From: an uncultured Desulfovibrio sp. | GTDB taxonomy: Bacteria; Desulfobacterota; Desulfovibrionia; Desulfovibrionales; Desulfovibrionaceae | NCBI GenBank assembly: GCA_949291675.1 | Contig: CASEWR010000167.1 | Location: 1-64,000 of the forward strand | DNA: 64,000 bases | Direction of reading: 5' to 3' | Shown: piece after piece, positions 44,714 through 53,930 of the stretch | How the letters are laid out: each line of letters opens with the position of its first letter | How positions within the stretch are numbered: the stretch's first letter is position 1 | The notes under the pieces: generated by a model | Database searches by the model: none | What the model was told of the DNA's origin: nothing | The model's input: only the letters and a program-made list of their open reading frames with translations | Program-made: the position numbers and the translations under genes

Positions 44714-47700
44714 GCAGGACTCCGTGTCAGGGCAGTGCGTGCCAGGTTGGCATCTGTCAGGCGTGTGGCTGCATCAAGGGTCAGGAAGAGCAGGTCTGCG
44801 CCAAAGAGGCTGGCAAAGCGGACATCGCAGGCAGTGAGATGGCAGTCCCTGAGCGCACCGGACAACAAATCCGCCCTGCGCAGGTCGCAGGCATGCAGGG
44901 TGCAGGAGAGAAAGCGGCATTCCCTGGCAGAGATGGCTGCACACTGCCCTTCGTACAGCTGGCAGGTTTCAAAGGTGGCCCGGGTCAGCTCTGCCCTGGT
45001 GAGCACAAGGCCCCGGGCTGTGCAGGAGAGCCAGTTGCTGTCTGCAGCCTGCACCCGAAACAGGTTTGCAGCATCGAGGTTTGAGAAATAGAGGCGGGCA
45101 GATTCCAGGCAGGCTCCCTGGAAGTCTGCGCCTGCAAGCGAGCAGTGTTCAAAGGTTGCTGCACGAAGCGCTGCCCTGGCAAAGGAGGCATGGGAAAGAT
45201 CGGCAGCAGTGAAGATGGCTCCGTCCAGCTGGCAGCCGCCAAGGTCTGCACTGGCAGCCTGTGTGCCCGCAAAGGTGGCAGCAGAGGCATCAAGGCCTGT
45301 GCAGCAGGTCTGCGCAAAGAGGCAGCCGGAAAAGATGGCGTCCCTTGCCCTGGCTCCGGCAAAGTCTGTGCCGCGCAGCACGCAGTCTGTGAGATCCGCG
45401 CCGTCAAGGCAGGCTCGCTGAAAGCAGGAGCCGGAGAGATCTGCGCCTGCAAAGCGCGCACCTGTGAGCTGGCAGCCGGAAAAATCACATTCGTGCAGCG
45501 TTGCCCCTTCAAAAATCGCTCCTGCAAGGTTGCAGCCGGCAAAGTGCATGCCCACCAGATGCTGCCCGGAAAAATCCATCACCCCGGCAGGGACGTCCAC
45601 AGGTACGGCAGTGTCCGTACCAGGGTCTGTGTCCTCCGCAGTGCTGCTCCCGTCCCTGCCCTGTGCGCTGTCTTTTTCTGCGTCGTCTTCCCTGCCTGTG
45701 TCCGCGCCGCTGTCCTGTGTCGGAGCAGAGCCTGTGCCGGAGGCTGTGTCAGCACCTGTCTCTGCATTTTGGACAGTGTCGGGCACTGTGGCAGGCAGGG
45801 GGTCCAGGGCAGCAAGGTCTGCCAGAAGTTCGGGGCTGGCAAGGCCGCATGCTTTTGCCTGCGCAGCAAGGTCCGGGGCAGCAGGAGCCGGAACAGGATC
45901 CGGGCTGATCTGTGCTGTGCCTTCGGAAAGCCTGGCAAGAAAGGCTGCTGCCGCTTCCTCTGGCACGGCATGCTGCGCCAAAAGTGCACGCAGGGAAGTG
46001 TGCAGCTCTTCATCTGCGTACAGGGCACTGCGCAGGGCGGAAAGCTGTTTTGTGATCTGGGCTGTGCCGAGGGCAGGATCAATGCCCATGGCACAGGCGA
46101 CATTCTGCATGACAGCGAGCAGGGCGGCATCACCTGCAGGACCATGACCAAGCACTGTGTCCGCGGCCGCAAAGGCTGTGCTGATCTTGTCCGCATCCGC
46201 AGGCAGGCCTGCAGCCTGCAGGGACTGGGCCAGCAGGGAGCTCAGCTCGGCAGAGGATGGCTCGGGCTCAGGTGTGGCAAGGGCCTGCTCGCCCAGGGCA
46301 CGCAGCTGCTGCACAAGGTTGTCACGCACGCTGGCAGGAGCCCTGGTCAGTGCTGCAAAGCGGTCCCCATAGGCTTCCAGGGCAGCATGCCAGGCCTCTG
46401 CGTCTGCAAAGTCCGCACGAACAGGAGGTGTCAGGGCAACAGCCTCCATGATGTTGTCCAGATCCTGCCTGGTCATGCCTGCAGGCTGCAGCACAAGGCG
46501 CTCCATGGCGTCTGTGTCCTGCATGACAGCTTCCTGCTCTTCCATGGCTGCCAGGGCCTGCTGCATGCCCTGGCTCTGTTTTGCCAGCTGGGCCTCCATG
46601 TCGGCAAGGGTGAGCTCAGGAAGGCCGTGCTCGCGAAGGACAGGATTGATGGTCTCAAGGAGTTGGGGCAGGGCCTTCCTGGTTTCTTCGCTAAGGTCGC
46701 TGAGCAGCTGCGCTGCAGCAGGAACAGCCTGCGGGGCAGCTGCAGCCGTCTGCACAGCCGCCTGCACAGGCGTGTGCTCAGGCATACGGTCAGGCGCAGC
46801 AGCTTGCGGAGCAGGCATATCCGGCGGGGCTGCCGGGGCAGCAGGGGGAGCAGGCTCTGCGGCAGCTGCTGCAGGCGCAGCTGCGTCTGCAGGCTCTGCC
46901 TGGGCAGTCACAAGCGCTGTGCGCTGCTGCAAGAGCTCTTCCAGACTGTGTCGCACACCGCGGGCATCTTCATAACAGACCGCCAGGGTGGCAATGTCCG
47001 TGGCCCGTTCATCCGTACAGGGGCAGAGCACGTGCCACAGCTGCAGACCAAGGGCTGCTTCCGGGAAGAGCCAGACTGTGTCTGCAACTGCCTGCATCTC
47101 GTACCAGCCTGCACGTTGCGGGCTGGCCTCGGCAGCGTACTCGGCAAAGACGCGCAGGCGCTGGCCGGGCAGGGTGGAGACCAGGGGGCCTTCGGGGTGC
47201 ATGCCTGTGATGTGCACTGCCTCAAGGCCTGTGAAGGGCTGTGCGAGCCGCTGTTCCTCCTGGGCCAGGTTGTACCAGGACCAGTCAAAGTCCGCAGGCG
47301 GTGCCGGCCACACGCTGGCCAGCCAGGCAGCATCAAAGGTCCCCGACGGCAGGGGGCGTGTGCAAGGGTCCATGGGCAGCGGGCAGGCCGGATGGGCAGT
47401 CTCAAGGACATCCCGGGCCTTCCAGGTGCAGACATTGGGCACAGGGCGGCCGCCATGCACCTCGCAGGCGCCCTTGCCGGCAGGATTGGCAGCACAGCCT
47501 GTTCCGCCAAAGGTATGCGCCCAGTCCAGGGGCATGCGGGTGAAGGGTGCAGGCTGTACGGTACCTGCGCCGTCATCCATGCAGTCGCCAAGGATAAGGA
47601 AGGTGCGCCTGCTCTCTCCAACGGCAATGTCCACCGCCCACTGGCGCACAGGCCCGTCAGGGGCAATGGCATGGCCTGCTGCCAGCCATTCTGCCTGCTG

Positions 47701-47913
47701 CTTGGGCAGCCCGAGGTCCAGGATGCAGCCAGAGGGCAGCTGCTCTCCTGCTGCCTGCAGGGCTTCTTCCACAGGGACAAAACTGCCCGGTGTGCGCAGG
47801 GAAAAGCCTGCATACACAGTGCAGCACAGCTGCAGCTGAGCTGCATCCGCCCCTGTGGCCAGGGGCATGCAGACAGAGCTGAGATAAAGATGCGGAAAGA
47901 GAAGCTTTTCCAT
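44710..47913 (-). CDS. DUF2169 - pentapeptide repeat fusion, T6SS cargo adaptor
   Basis: A 1067-residue multidomain protein. Residues 1 to about 330 are the DUF2169 domain (LDWAHTFGGTGCAANPAGKG is its conserved core), a domain known as a T6SS effector adaptor. Residues about 340-400 are an Ala/Pro-rich linker, about 400-700 a helical region of unknown fold, and about 705-770 an acidic Asp/Ser/Thr-rich linker. From about 775 to the end are pentapeptide repeats of the A(D/N)LxG and CxFxG types. No catalytic motif is seen, so it is likely a chaperone-adaptor that ties cargo to VgrG/PAAR. The ribosome site is weak (AAGG). It lies 24 nt downstream of tssH. Confidence 0.87.
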   Translation of the reverse strand: MEKLLFPHLYLSSVCMPLATGADAAQLQLCCTVYAGFSLRTPGSFVPVEEALQAAGEQLPSGCILDLGLPKQQAEWLAAGHAIAPDGPVRQWAVDIAVGESRRTFLILGDCMDDGAGTVQPAPFTRMPLDWAHTFGGTGCAANPAGKGACEVHGGRPVPNVCTWKARDVLETAHPACPLPMDPCTRPLPSGTFDAAWLASVWPAPPADFDWSWYNLAQEEQRLAQPFTGLEAVHITGMHPEGPLVSTLPGQRLRVFAEYAAEASPQRAGWYEMQAVADTVWLFPEAALGLQLWHVLCPCTDERATDIATLAVCYEDARGVRHSLEELLQQRTALVTAQAEPADAAAPAAAAAEPAPPAAPAAPPDMPAPQAAAPDRMPEHTPVQAAVQTAAAAPQAVPAAAQLLSDLSEETRKALPQLLETINPVLREHGLPELTLADMEAQLAKQSQGMQQALAAMEEQEAVMQDTDAMERLVLQPAGMTRQDLDNIMEAVALTPPVRADFADAEAWHAALEAYGDRFAALTRAPASVRDNLVQQLRALGEQALATPEPEPSSAELSSLLAQSLQAAGLPADADKISTAFAAADTVLGHGPAGDAALLAVMQNVACAMGIDPALGTAQITKQLSALRSALYADEELHTSLRALLAQHAVPEEAAAAFLARLSEGTAQISPDPVPAPAAPDLAAQAKACGLASPELLADLAALDPLPATVPDTVQNAETGADTASGTGSAPTQDSGADTGREDDAEKDSAQGRDGSSTAEDTDPGTDTAVPVDVPAGVMDFSGQHLVGMHFAGCNLAGAIFEGATLHECDFSGCQLTGARFAGADLSGSCFQRACLDGADLTDCVLRGTDFAGARARDAIFSGCLFAQTCCTGLDASAATFAGTQAASADLGGCQLDGAIFTAADLSHASFARAALRAATFEHCSLAGADFQGACLESARLYFSNLDAANLFRVQAADSNWLSCTARGLVLTRAELTRATFETCQLYEGQCAAISARECRFLSCTLHACDLRRADLLSGALRDCHLTACDVRFASLFGADLLFLTLDAATRLTDANLARTALTRSPA

Positions 47914-47937
47914 AGCAGCCTTTTTCAGGGACCCTTG

Positions 47938-50898
47938 TTACTTGTCAGCCGGCCCGTTGCCAGCCGGGGCATCAGCGTCAGCCTGTCCGGCTTCAGTCTG
48001 TTCAGGTCCGGTCTGCTCAGCTGCAGCCGGAGCAGGGGTGTTTTCCGAACCTTCAGCACCTTCAGCCTCCGCTGCGGGGGATGCTGCAGCAGTATCACTG
48101 ACAGCGCTCCTGGCAGCACCCATGGCAGGGTCTGTGCCTGCGGCAAAGAAGTCCAGGGTCAGCTGGCCGTTTTCCATGCCAAGGCGCACGTTATCCGCAG
48201 GGCTGTCGTCCGCCATGTGCTGCAAAATGTTTCTGGCAAGCACAGGCAGGATGGTGCCGGCAAGCACAGCGTCAATGTTGCGGGCACCGGTGTCTGTCTG
48301 GGTGCAGCGCTCTGCAAGCCAGGTGGCCACGGCGGGCTCGGTGTGCAGGAGCATGCCGTTGTTGTCTGCCACCCTCTTTGCCAGGGTCTGCAGCTTGAGG
48401 GCGGCAATGTCGGCAATGACATCCCTGTCAAGGCTCACATAGGGCACAATGCGCATTCTGGCCAGCAGGGCAGGCTGGAAATGACGGGTGAGCACAGGAC
48501 GCAGGGCCTGGATGAGTTCTTCCTGGGAAGGCTTTTTCTGAGAAGGCTGTGCCTGTGCACACAGCGCCTGGGTGATGTCTGAGCCGAGGTTGGAGGTCAG
48601 CAGAATGACGGTATTGCGGAAACTGACCGGCGTGCCCTCGCCGTCCGTGAGCACGCCCTTGTCAAAGACCTGGTAGAAGAGCTGCATCACATCAGGGTGG
48701 GCCTTTTCCACTTCATCAAGCAGCACCACGGCATAGGGGCGCCTGCGCACTGCCTCTGTGAGCAGACCGCCTTCCCCGTAGCCCACATAGCCTGGAGGGG
48801 AGCCCACCAGGCGGGAGACTGTGTGCCGCTCCTGAAATTCGCTCATGTTGATGGTAATGACGTTCTCGCTGCTGCCAAAGAGCGCGTCAGCCAGGGCAAG
48901 GCCTGTTTCTGTCTTGCCCACGCCGGAGGGACCGGTGAGCAGAAAGACACCCATGGGCTGCGAGGGCGCAGTCAGTCCTGCGCGGCTTGCCTGCAGCCCT
49001 TCGCTGATGCTGGCAAGAGCCGCATCCTGGCCGCGAATGCGGGCGGAGAGGATGTCCTGCAAGTCTGCAAAGCGGGCCGCCTGATCCCGGGCCACCTTGC
49101 CTGCGGGAATGCCTGTCCAGTCCGACACCACCCGGGCAATGACGTCTGCCGTCACTTCCACACTGATCAGGGGATCACCACCCTGTTTGTCTGCCAGAGC
49201 CGTGCGGGCAGCCTGCAGCCTGGCTTTTGCCTGCGCAAGCTCTTCCGCAGTGTTTTTGGAGGTGTCTGGCTTTTGTGCTGTTTGCCCGGCTTCCCCGTCT
49301 GGCGCAGGCGCTGCGTCCTGTGCGGCAGCACAAGCCTCTGCAGCAGCCTGCAGCTTAGCCAGGGCCTTTCGGGCAGCAAGCACTTCGTCTGCCAGAGCCT
49401 TTTCCTCCTGCCAGCGTGCTTCCAGTTCAGCTGCCTGTGTGCTGGTGGCGGCAATGTCCGCCTCCAGCTCTGCCAGGCGGGCACTGTGGTCCCCTGCACC
49501 CTCATCCGCATCGCGCACAAGGGCTGCCTGTTCGCGCATGAGGGCCTGCACTCTGCGCTCGGCATCCTCCAGGGCTGCAGGACGGGCAGCAAGGCTCACC
49601 CGCACTCTGGCGCAGGCCGTATCGAGCAGGTCCACAGCCTTGTCAGGCAGAAAGCGTCCGGAAATGTATCTGGCCGAGAAGTCCGCTGCGCAGCACAGGG
49701 CCTCGTCACGCACCAGGACCTTGTGCGCCTTTTCATAGCTGTCCTTGAGGCCGCGCAGGATAAGCGTGGTGGTCTCCACGGAGGGTTCGTCCAGGCGTAC
49801 CAGCTGGAAGCGCCTGGCAAGGGCTGCATCCTTTTCAAAGTACTTCTTGTACTCCTTCCAGGTTGTGGCAGCGCAGGTGCGGATTTCGCCTCTGGCAAGG
49901 GCAGGCTTCATGAGATTGGCAGCATCTGCGCCGCCATTGCCGCCGCCAACCAGCAGATGGGCCTCGTCAATGAAGAGAATGATGGATTTGGGCGAGGCCT
50001 TGATTTCCTCAAGAACCCCTTTCAGCCTGCGCTCGAACTCGCCGCGCATGGAGGCGCCTGCCTCAAGCAGGCCCATGTCCAGGCCGAGCAGGGTGGTGTC
50101 ACGCAGGGTGTCCGGCACATCACCAAGGTGTATGCGCAGGGCAAGACCTTCCATGACAGCTGTCTTGCCCACGCCAGGCTCGCCCACCAGGATGGGATTG
50201 TTCTTGCGGCGCCTGGCCAGGATGTCCACCATCTGACGGATTTCCTGGTCTCTGCCAAAGACAGGATCAACTCTGCCTTCCCTTGCCTTGGCAGTGAAAT
50301 CCTCGCAGAAGCGGGCAATGAAGCTTTCTGCGCCAGGGGCTGCGCCGGCAGGCGCGGCACTGCCGCCTTCTCCTGTGTCCGCAGCCATCCCGCTCTCCTG
50401 CACGTCAGCGGAAGCGGACTCCGCTTCCCCGCTGTCCATGGTGCTTGCTGCAAAGGAGCGCAGCAGCAGGGAGGCATCAGCTGATTGCAGAAGGGGCAGG
50501 TAGCTGCCCTGGGCATAGGCGTGGGGACGCTTCAGAAAGGCCAGCAGCACACCGCCTGAGCGGATATGGCGGCTGGCAAGGTCAACGGAGGAGACAAGCC
50601 AGCCTGCTTCCAGAAGCTCCAGCAGGGCAGGAGAGAAGGCAGGTTTGCCGCTGTTGCCGCCAAGAAGCTGGCTTATGGAACGCTGCAGTTCGCTGGCAAG
50701 GGCAGGGATACTGACCTTTGCCTCCCTGAGCATGAGGAAGGCGTCCGAGCGCTCGTCTGCCAGGCAGGCAAGCAGAAAGTGCTCAAAGGTCACTTCATAG
50801 TGGCGCTGGCTGACGCTGCGTTCTGCAGCATGCGCAAGGGCTCTTTCGCAGACAGTGCTGCATCGTCTGACAAGCCCCTGCAAGTCTCCGCAAATCAT
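47938..50898 (-). CDS. tssH: T6SS sheath-recycling ATPase TssH (ClpV)
   Basis: A 986-residue Clp/Hsp100 ATPase that disassembles contracted sheath. It has an N-terminal Clp-N domain, AAA+ domain 1 with Walker A GEPGVGKT and Walker B ILFIDEAHLL, a coiled middle domain enriched in Ala, Glu and Gln (longer than usual around the AEACAAAQDAAPAPDG insertion), and AAA+ domain 2 with GPSGVGKTETG. The C-terminus ends in an Ala/Glu/Gly-rich tail of about 60 residues that looks disordered. The start at 50898 follows AAAGGAGACAGGT; the longer open frame upstream has no site and covers a hairpin. Confidence 0.94.
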   Translation of the reverse strand: MICGDLQGLVRRCSTVCERALAHAAERSVSQRHYEVTFEHFLLACLADERSDAFLMLREAKVSIPALASELQRSISQLLGGNSGKPAFSPALLELLEAGWLVSSVDLASRHIRSGGVLLAFLKRPHAYAQGSYLPLLQSADASLLLRSFAASTMDSGEAESASADVQESGMAADTGEGGSAAPAGAAPGAESFIARFCEDFTAKAREGRVDPVFGRDQEIRQMVDILARRRKNNPILVGEPGVGKTAVMEGLALRIHLGDVPDTLRDTTLLGLDMGLLEAGASMRGEFERRLKGVLEEIKASPKSIILFIDEAHLLVGGGNGGADAANLMKPALARGEIRTCAATTWKEYKKYFEKDAALARRFQLVRLDEPSVETTTLILRGLKDSYEKAHKVLVRDEALCCAADFSARYISGRFLPDKAVDLLDTACARVRVSLAARPAALEDAERRVQALMREQAALVRDADEGAGDHSARLAELEADIAATSTQAAELEARWQEEKALADEVLAARKALAKLQAAAEACAAAQDAAPAPDGEAGQTAQKPDTSKNTAEELAQAKARLQAARTALADKQGGDPLISVEVTADVIARVVSDWTGIPAGKVARDQAARFADLQDILSARIRGQDAALASISEGLQASRAGLTAPSQPMGVFLLTGPSGVGKTETGLALADALFGSSENVITINMSEFQERHTVSRLVGSPPGYVGYGEGGLLTEAVRRRPYAVVLLDEVEKAHPDVMQLFYQVFDKGVLTDGEGTPVSFRNTVILLTSNLGSDITQALCAQAQPSQKKPSQEELIQALRPVLTRHFQPALLARMRIVPYVSLDRDVIADIAALKLQTLAKRVADNNGMLLHTEPAVATWLAERCTQTDTGARNIDAVLAGTILPVLARNILQHMADDSPADNVRLGMENGQLTLDFFAAGTDPAMGAARSAVSDTAAASPAAEAEGAEGSENTPAPAAAEQTGPEQTEAGQADADAPAGNGPADK

Positions 50899-50971
50899 AC
50901 CTGTCTCCTTTATACCTGGTCTCTTTTCCTGTGTGCCGGATCGAATGGTGTGCGCTGCATCCTGTCTGTAT

Positions 50972-51014
50972 CCTGCCTGCTTCCTGCCGCAGTCTGCGGC
51001 AGGAAGCAGGCAGG
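50972..51014. other. Perfect 20-bp hairpin between hcp and tssH
   Basis: CCTGCCTGCTTCCTGCCGCA is followed after three bases by its exact complement. It lies in the hcp-tssH spacer on the transcript. There is no T-run, so rather than a classical terminator it could protect the hcp mRNA from 3' decay or reduce read-through into tssH. Confidence 0.8.
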
Positions 51015-51111
51015 CTTGTGTGCCAAGGAGGTCCCGGGACTCTCCTGATGCAGTCCTGAAACTGTCCTGGACTGTCTTGAGGCTGTCTCGGGTATGTGCT
51101 GGCACGGAAGG

Positions 51112-51591
51112 TTACTTCTTCCAGTCGTCCACGTATTCGATATTGCCGTCGTTATAGGTCCAGGTGATCTTTGAGTAGGTGAAGGACACCTTTTCCATGT
51201 CGGAATAGGGCTTGTTCTCAGGCAGGAAGGTCAGAGGCGTCTCCTTATGCACGGAAACCACAATGGCATCTTCGAGCTTGATGGTGAAGTACTTTTCTTC
51301 CTGGCCCACGGGGCCGATGCGGTAGTGATCAAGGGTCACTGTGCACTGCTCGCCTGTGCAGCAGGCCTTGTAAATCTTGGGGCTGGCCTGGTCCACGTGC
51401 TTGGTGATGGTGAGGGGATGATGAATGCGCTGTCCGGTGGGCAGGCCGGTGTGGGTGTCCCTGGGGATCTCCACGTCGTGCTCAATGGCGTAGACAAGGA
51501 CGCAGTCCTTCTTGTCCTGGCCCTGGGGGCAGTCGCCCTTCATTTCGCCCTGGGTCTGACCTTCGATCTTCATGTAGGCGGTAAGTGCCAT
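51112..51591 (-). CDS. hcp: T6SS tube protein Hcp (TssD)
   Basis: A 159-residue Hcp, the hexameric inner-tube subunit that is expelled on firing. Typical features are MALTAYMKIEGQTQGEMKGD at the start, HPLTITKHVDQASP in the middle and the KVSFTYSKITWTY strand near the end. AAGGAG precedes the ATG. It lies between tssC and tssH; the strong hairpin downstream may let it be made in excess over tssH. Confidence 0.95.
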   Translation of the reverse strand: MALTAYMKIEGQTQGEMKGDCPQGQDKKDCVLVYAIEHDVEIPRDTHTGLPTGQRIHHPLTITKHVDQASPKIYKACCTGEQCTVTLDHYRIGPVGQEEKYFTIKLEDAIVVSVHKETPLTFLPENKPYSDMEKVSFTYSKITWTYNDGNIEYVDDWKK

Positions 51592-51667
51592 AGCATTGTC
51601 TCCTTACAGAATTTTTGTACAAATGTAGCGGGGATACAGAACGGGGGTGTTTCCTGCCTGTGCAGCA

Positions 51668-53152
51668 TCAGCTCTTGTCGAGCTTGCCGACCAGGGAAAG
51701 GGTGAAATTGGCACCCATATACTTGAAATGGGGTCGTGCGAAGATGTCCACGCTGTACCAGCCAGGCTCGCCGGCAACATCATGCACGGCAATCTTTGCC
51801 ATGCGCAGCGGCCGCTTGCTGCGGGTCACGGCGTCAGGATTGTCCATTTCGGTCACGTACTGGCTGATCCACTTGTTGAGCTCGCTCTCAAGGTCCGTGC
51901 GTTCCTTCCAGGTGCCGATATTCTCCCTCTGGATGACCTTGATGTAGTGGGCCAGCCTGTTCATGATCATCATGTAGGGCAGCTGGGTGGAAAGGCGGTA
52001 GTTGAGCTCTGCCTCCTTGCCCTCCGGCGTGTTGGGGAAGACCTTCGGCTTCTGGCAGGAATTGGCCGAGAAGAAGGCGGCATTGTCAGCGCCCTTGCGC
52101 ATGGTCAGGGCAATGAAGCCCTCCTCGGCAAGCTCGAATTCCCTGCGCTCGGAGATCAGCACTTCGGTGGGAATCTTGGTCTGCAGCTGGCCCATGGCCT
52201 CGAAGTTATAGACAGGCAGATTCTCCACCGCACCACCGCCCTGGGGGCCGATGATATTGGCGCACCAGCGGTATTTGGCAAAGCTGTCCGTGAGCCTGCC
52301 TGCCAGGGCAAAGGCCGTATTGCCCCAGCAGAAATCCTCGGCATTGACTGCATCTTCCTCGAACTGGAAGCTCTTGGCCGGCATGGTGTCCGCTCCCCAC
52401 GGCACGCGCAGAAGGAAGCGGGGCAGGGTGAGGCCCACATAGCGGGCATTTTCACTTTCCCTGAAGGAGCGCCACTTGGTGTACTGGGGCATCTCGAAGA
52501 TGGACTTGAGATCCTTCAGGTTGGGCAGCTCCTCCCAGCGCTCAATGCCGAAGAAGGCCTTGCCTGCTGCGCTGATGAAGGGCGCATGGGCCATGGCGCT
52601 GACGCTGGCCATGTGCTGGAGCAGGGTCATGTCCTGGTTGCCGGGGCCGAAGTCAAAGTTGCCGATGACAGCACCGACAGGCTGGCCGCCGAACTGGCCG
52701 TACTCAGCTGTATAGATGTGCTTGTAGAGACCTGAGCGGGTGATTTCCGGGGCATCTTCAAAGTCATCAAGCAGGTCCTGCTTGGAGGCATTGACAAATT
52801 CGATCTTGATATTCTGGCGAAAATCCGTGTTGTCCACCAGATACTTGAGGCCGCGCCAGGAGCGCTCCATGTTCTGGAAGGGCTCGGAATGCATGATGGC
52901 ATTGACCTGGGCAGAGAGCTGCCTGTCGATTTCCGCCACCATATTGTCCACCAGCACAGGGGAGACCTTGGTCTCGCTGCCTGTGCCCACAAGTTCCTTC
53001 AAAAAGGCCTTGAGTCCGCTTCTGGTGGTGTCAAAGCCCTCGTCACCCGGCTTGAGCCTGGTGATCTCCACAATTTCATCCAGCAGACTCACGCCTGCGG
53101 AGCTTTCCACAGCAGTCTGTGCCTGACTGGCAGCCTGTTCCTGCATAGCCAT
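51668..53152 (-). CDS. tssC: T6SS contractile sheath large subunit TssC (VipB)
   Basis: A 494-residue sheath protein that forms the contractile outer tube with TssB. The VipB core is clear: SWRGLKYLVDNTDFRQNIKI near residue 97, GNFDFGPGNQDMTLLQHMA, and FLLRVPWGADTMP. The C-terminal handle ends TLSLVGKLDKS. Its ATG shares one base with the tssB stop (TAATG), so translation of the two sheath subunits is coupled. Confidence 0.95.
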   Translation of the reverse strand: MAMQEQAASQAQTAVESSAGVSLLDEIVEITRLKPGDEGFDTTRSGLKAFLKELVGTGSETKVSPVLVDNMVAEIDRQLSAQVNAIMHSEPFQNMERSWRGLKYLVDNTDFRQNIKIEFVNASKQDLLDDFEDAPEITRSGLYKHIYTAEYGQFGGQPVGAVIGNFDFGPGNQDMTLLQHMASVSAMAHAPFISAAGKAFFGIERWEELPNLKDLKSIFEMPQYTKWRSFRESENARYVGLTLPRFLLRVPWGADTMPAKSFQFEEDAVNAEDFCWGNTAFALAGRLTDSFAKYRWCANIIGPQGGGAVENLPVYNFEAMGQLQTKIPTEVLISERREFELAEEGFIALTMRKGADNAAFFSANSCQKPKVFPNTPEGKEAELNYRLSTQLPYMMIMNRLAHYIKVIQRENIGTWKERTDLESELNKWISQYVTEMDNPDAVTRSKRPLRMAKIAVHDVAGEPGWYSVDIFARPHFKYMGANFTLSLVGKLDKS

Positions 53153-53652
53153 TACTTGTCCCCTTCCTTGTCTTCAAGTTCCAGTACTTCGAGCAGGGTC
53201 TTGCGGGCCTGCTCGTCCTGGACAAGGTCCTGCAGTTTGCGGCGAAAATCCGGAATATTGGCCAGAGGGCCCTTGAGGGCCTTCAAGGCCTCGCGCAGCT
53301 CAAGCAGTCTGGCAAGCTCCGGCACCTGGGAGGCCACTGCGTCAGGCGAAAAGTCACTCATTTTCTCGAACGTCAGATGCACAGGCAGCTGGGCATCAGG
53401 CTCTTCGCTCAGACGGTTGGGAACATTGATGGAGAGCTGCAGGCCCTGGGCCCGCATGACATCGTTGAAATTGTCCTTGTCCACAGAAACAGGGGTGCGA
53501 TCCTCAATGGTGCGGTCATCTTCACGCTGGGTGAAATCGCCGACCACCATGAGCTTGAGGGGCAGTTCCACATCTTCCTGCACATTGCCTGTGGCAGGTT
53601 TGTAGACAATATTGACGCGTTCCTTTGGGGCAACTGAACCTTCTTTGGACAT
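53152..53652 (-). CDS. tssB: T6SS contractile sheath small subunit TssB (VipA)
   Basis: A 166-residue sheath subunit. The VipA signature is present: ERVNIVYKPATGNVQEDVELP followed by KLMVVGDFTQREDD near the N-terminus, and the C-terminal helix LEVLELEDKE that inserts between sheath layers. The start ATG 53652 follows AAGGAGATACC; an upstream extension of the frame is not supported. It is first of the tssBC-hcp group, with a 278-nt spacer upstream. Confidence 0.95.
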   Translation of the reverse strand: MSKEGSVAPKERVNIVYKPATGNVQEDVELPLKLMVVGDFTQREDDRTIEDRTPVSVDKDNFNDVMRAQGLQLSINVPNRLSEEPDAQLPVHLTFEKMSDFSPDAVASQVPELARLLELREALKALKGPLANIPDFRRKLQDLVQDEQARKTLLEVLELEDKEGDK

Positions 53653-53667
53653 GGTATCTCCTTGGGG

Positions 53668-53908
53668 GCTGGTCTGAGACGGAAGCTGGTCTGAGACGAA
53701 AAGCTGACAGGGGCCTTGCAGGTACCGTCCCTGCGGCAGAAGCTTCGCAGTCCGGTCCCGAACAGGCCGTGAAGGTTGCCTGTTCAACTGGAAAATCAAA
53801 AATTTCAGGTATGTTCTGCACTGGCTCAAGATGCAGGCGCCCTGTCATTGTAGTGACGATCTGCCAGGGGGAAAAGAGTACAGCCCTGCACAGGAAAAAT
53901 TTTTCCTG
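53668..53908. other. Spacer upstream of tssB with tandem repeat and palindrome
   Basis: The spacer between tssG and tssB carries a 16-bp direct repeat (GCTGGTCTGAGACGGA-like, 53668-53700) close to the tssB ribosome site, and a perfect 18-bp palindrome CAGGAAAAATTTTTCCTG at 53891-53908, just after the tssG stop. The palindrome could be a regulator site or part of a weak terminator. No convincing -35/-10 pair was found for tssB. Confidence 0.6.
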
Positions 53909-53930
53909 CGAGCGTCTCTGCCCTGCACTC

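Noticed and set aside
45145..48582. 1145-codon open frame on the plus strand opposite the DUF2169 fusion and tssH
   Set aside because: It is fully antisense to two well-supported genes, has no recognisable domain, and is Cys/Gly/Arg-rich as expected for reverse reading of GC-biased codons.
48697..50484. 595-codon open frame on the plus strand opposite tssH
   Set aside because: Antisense shadow; no start signal or domain.
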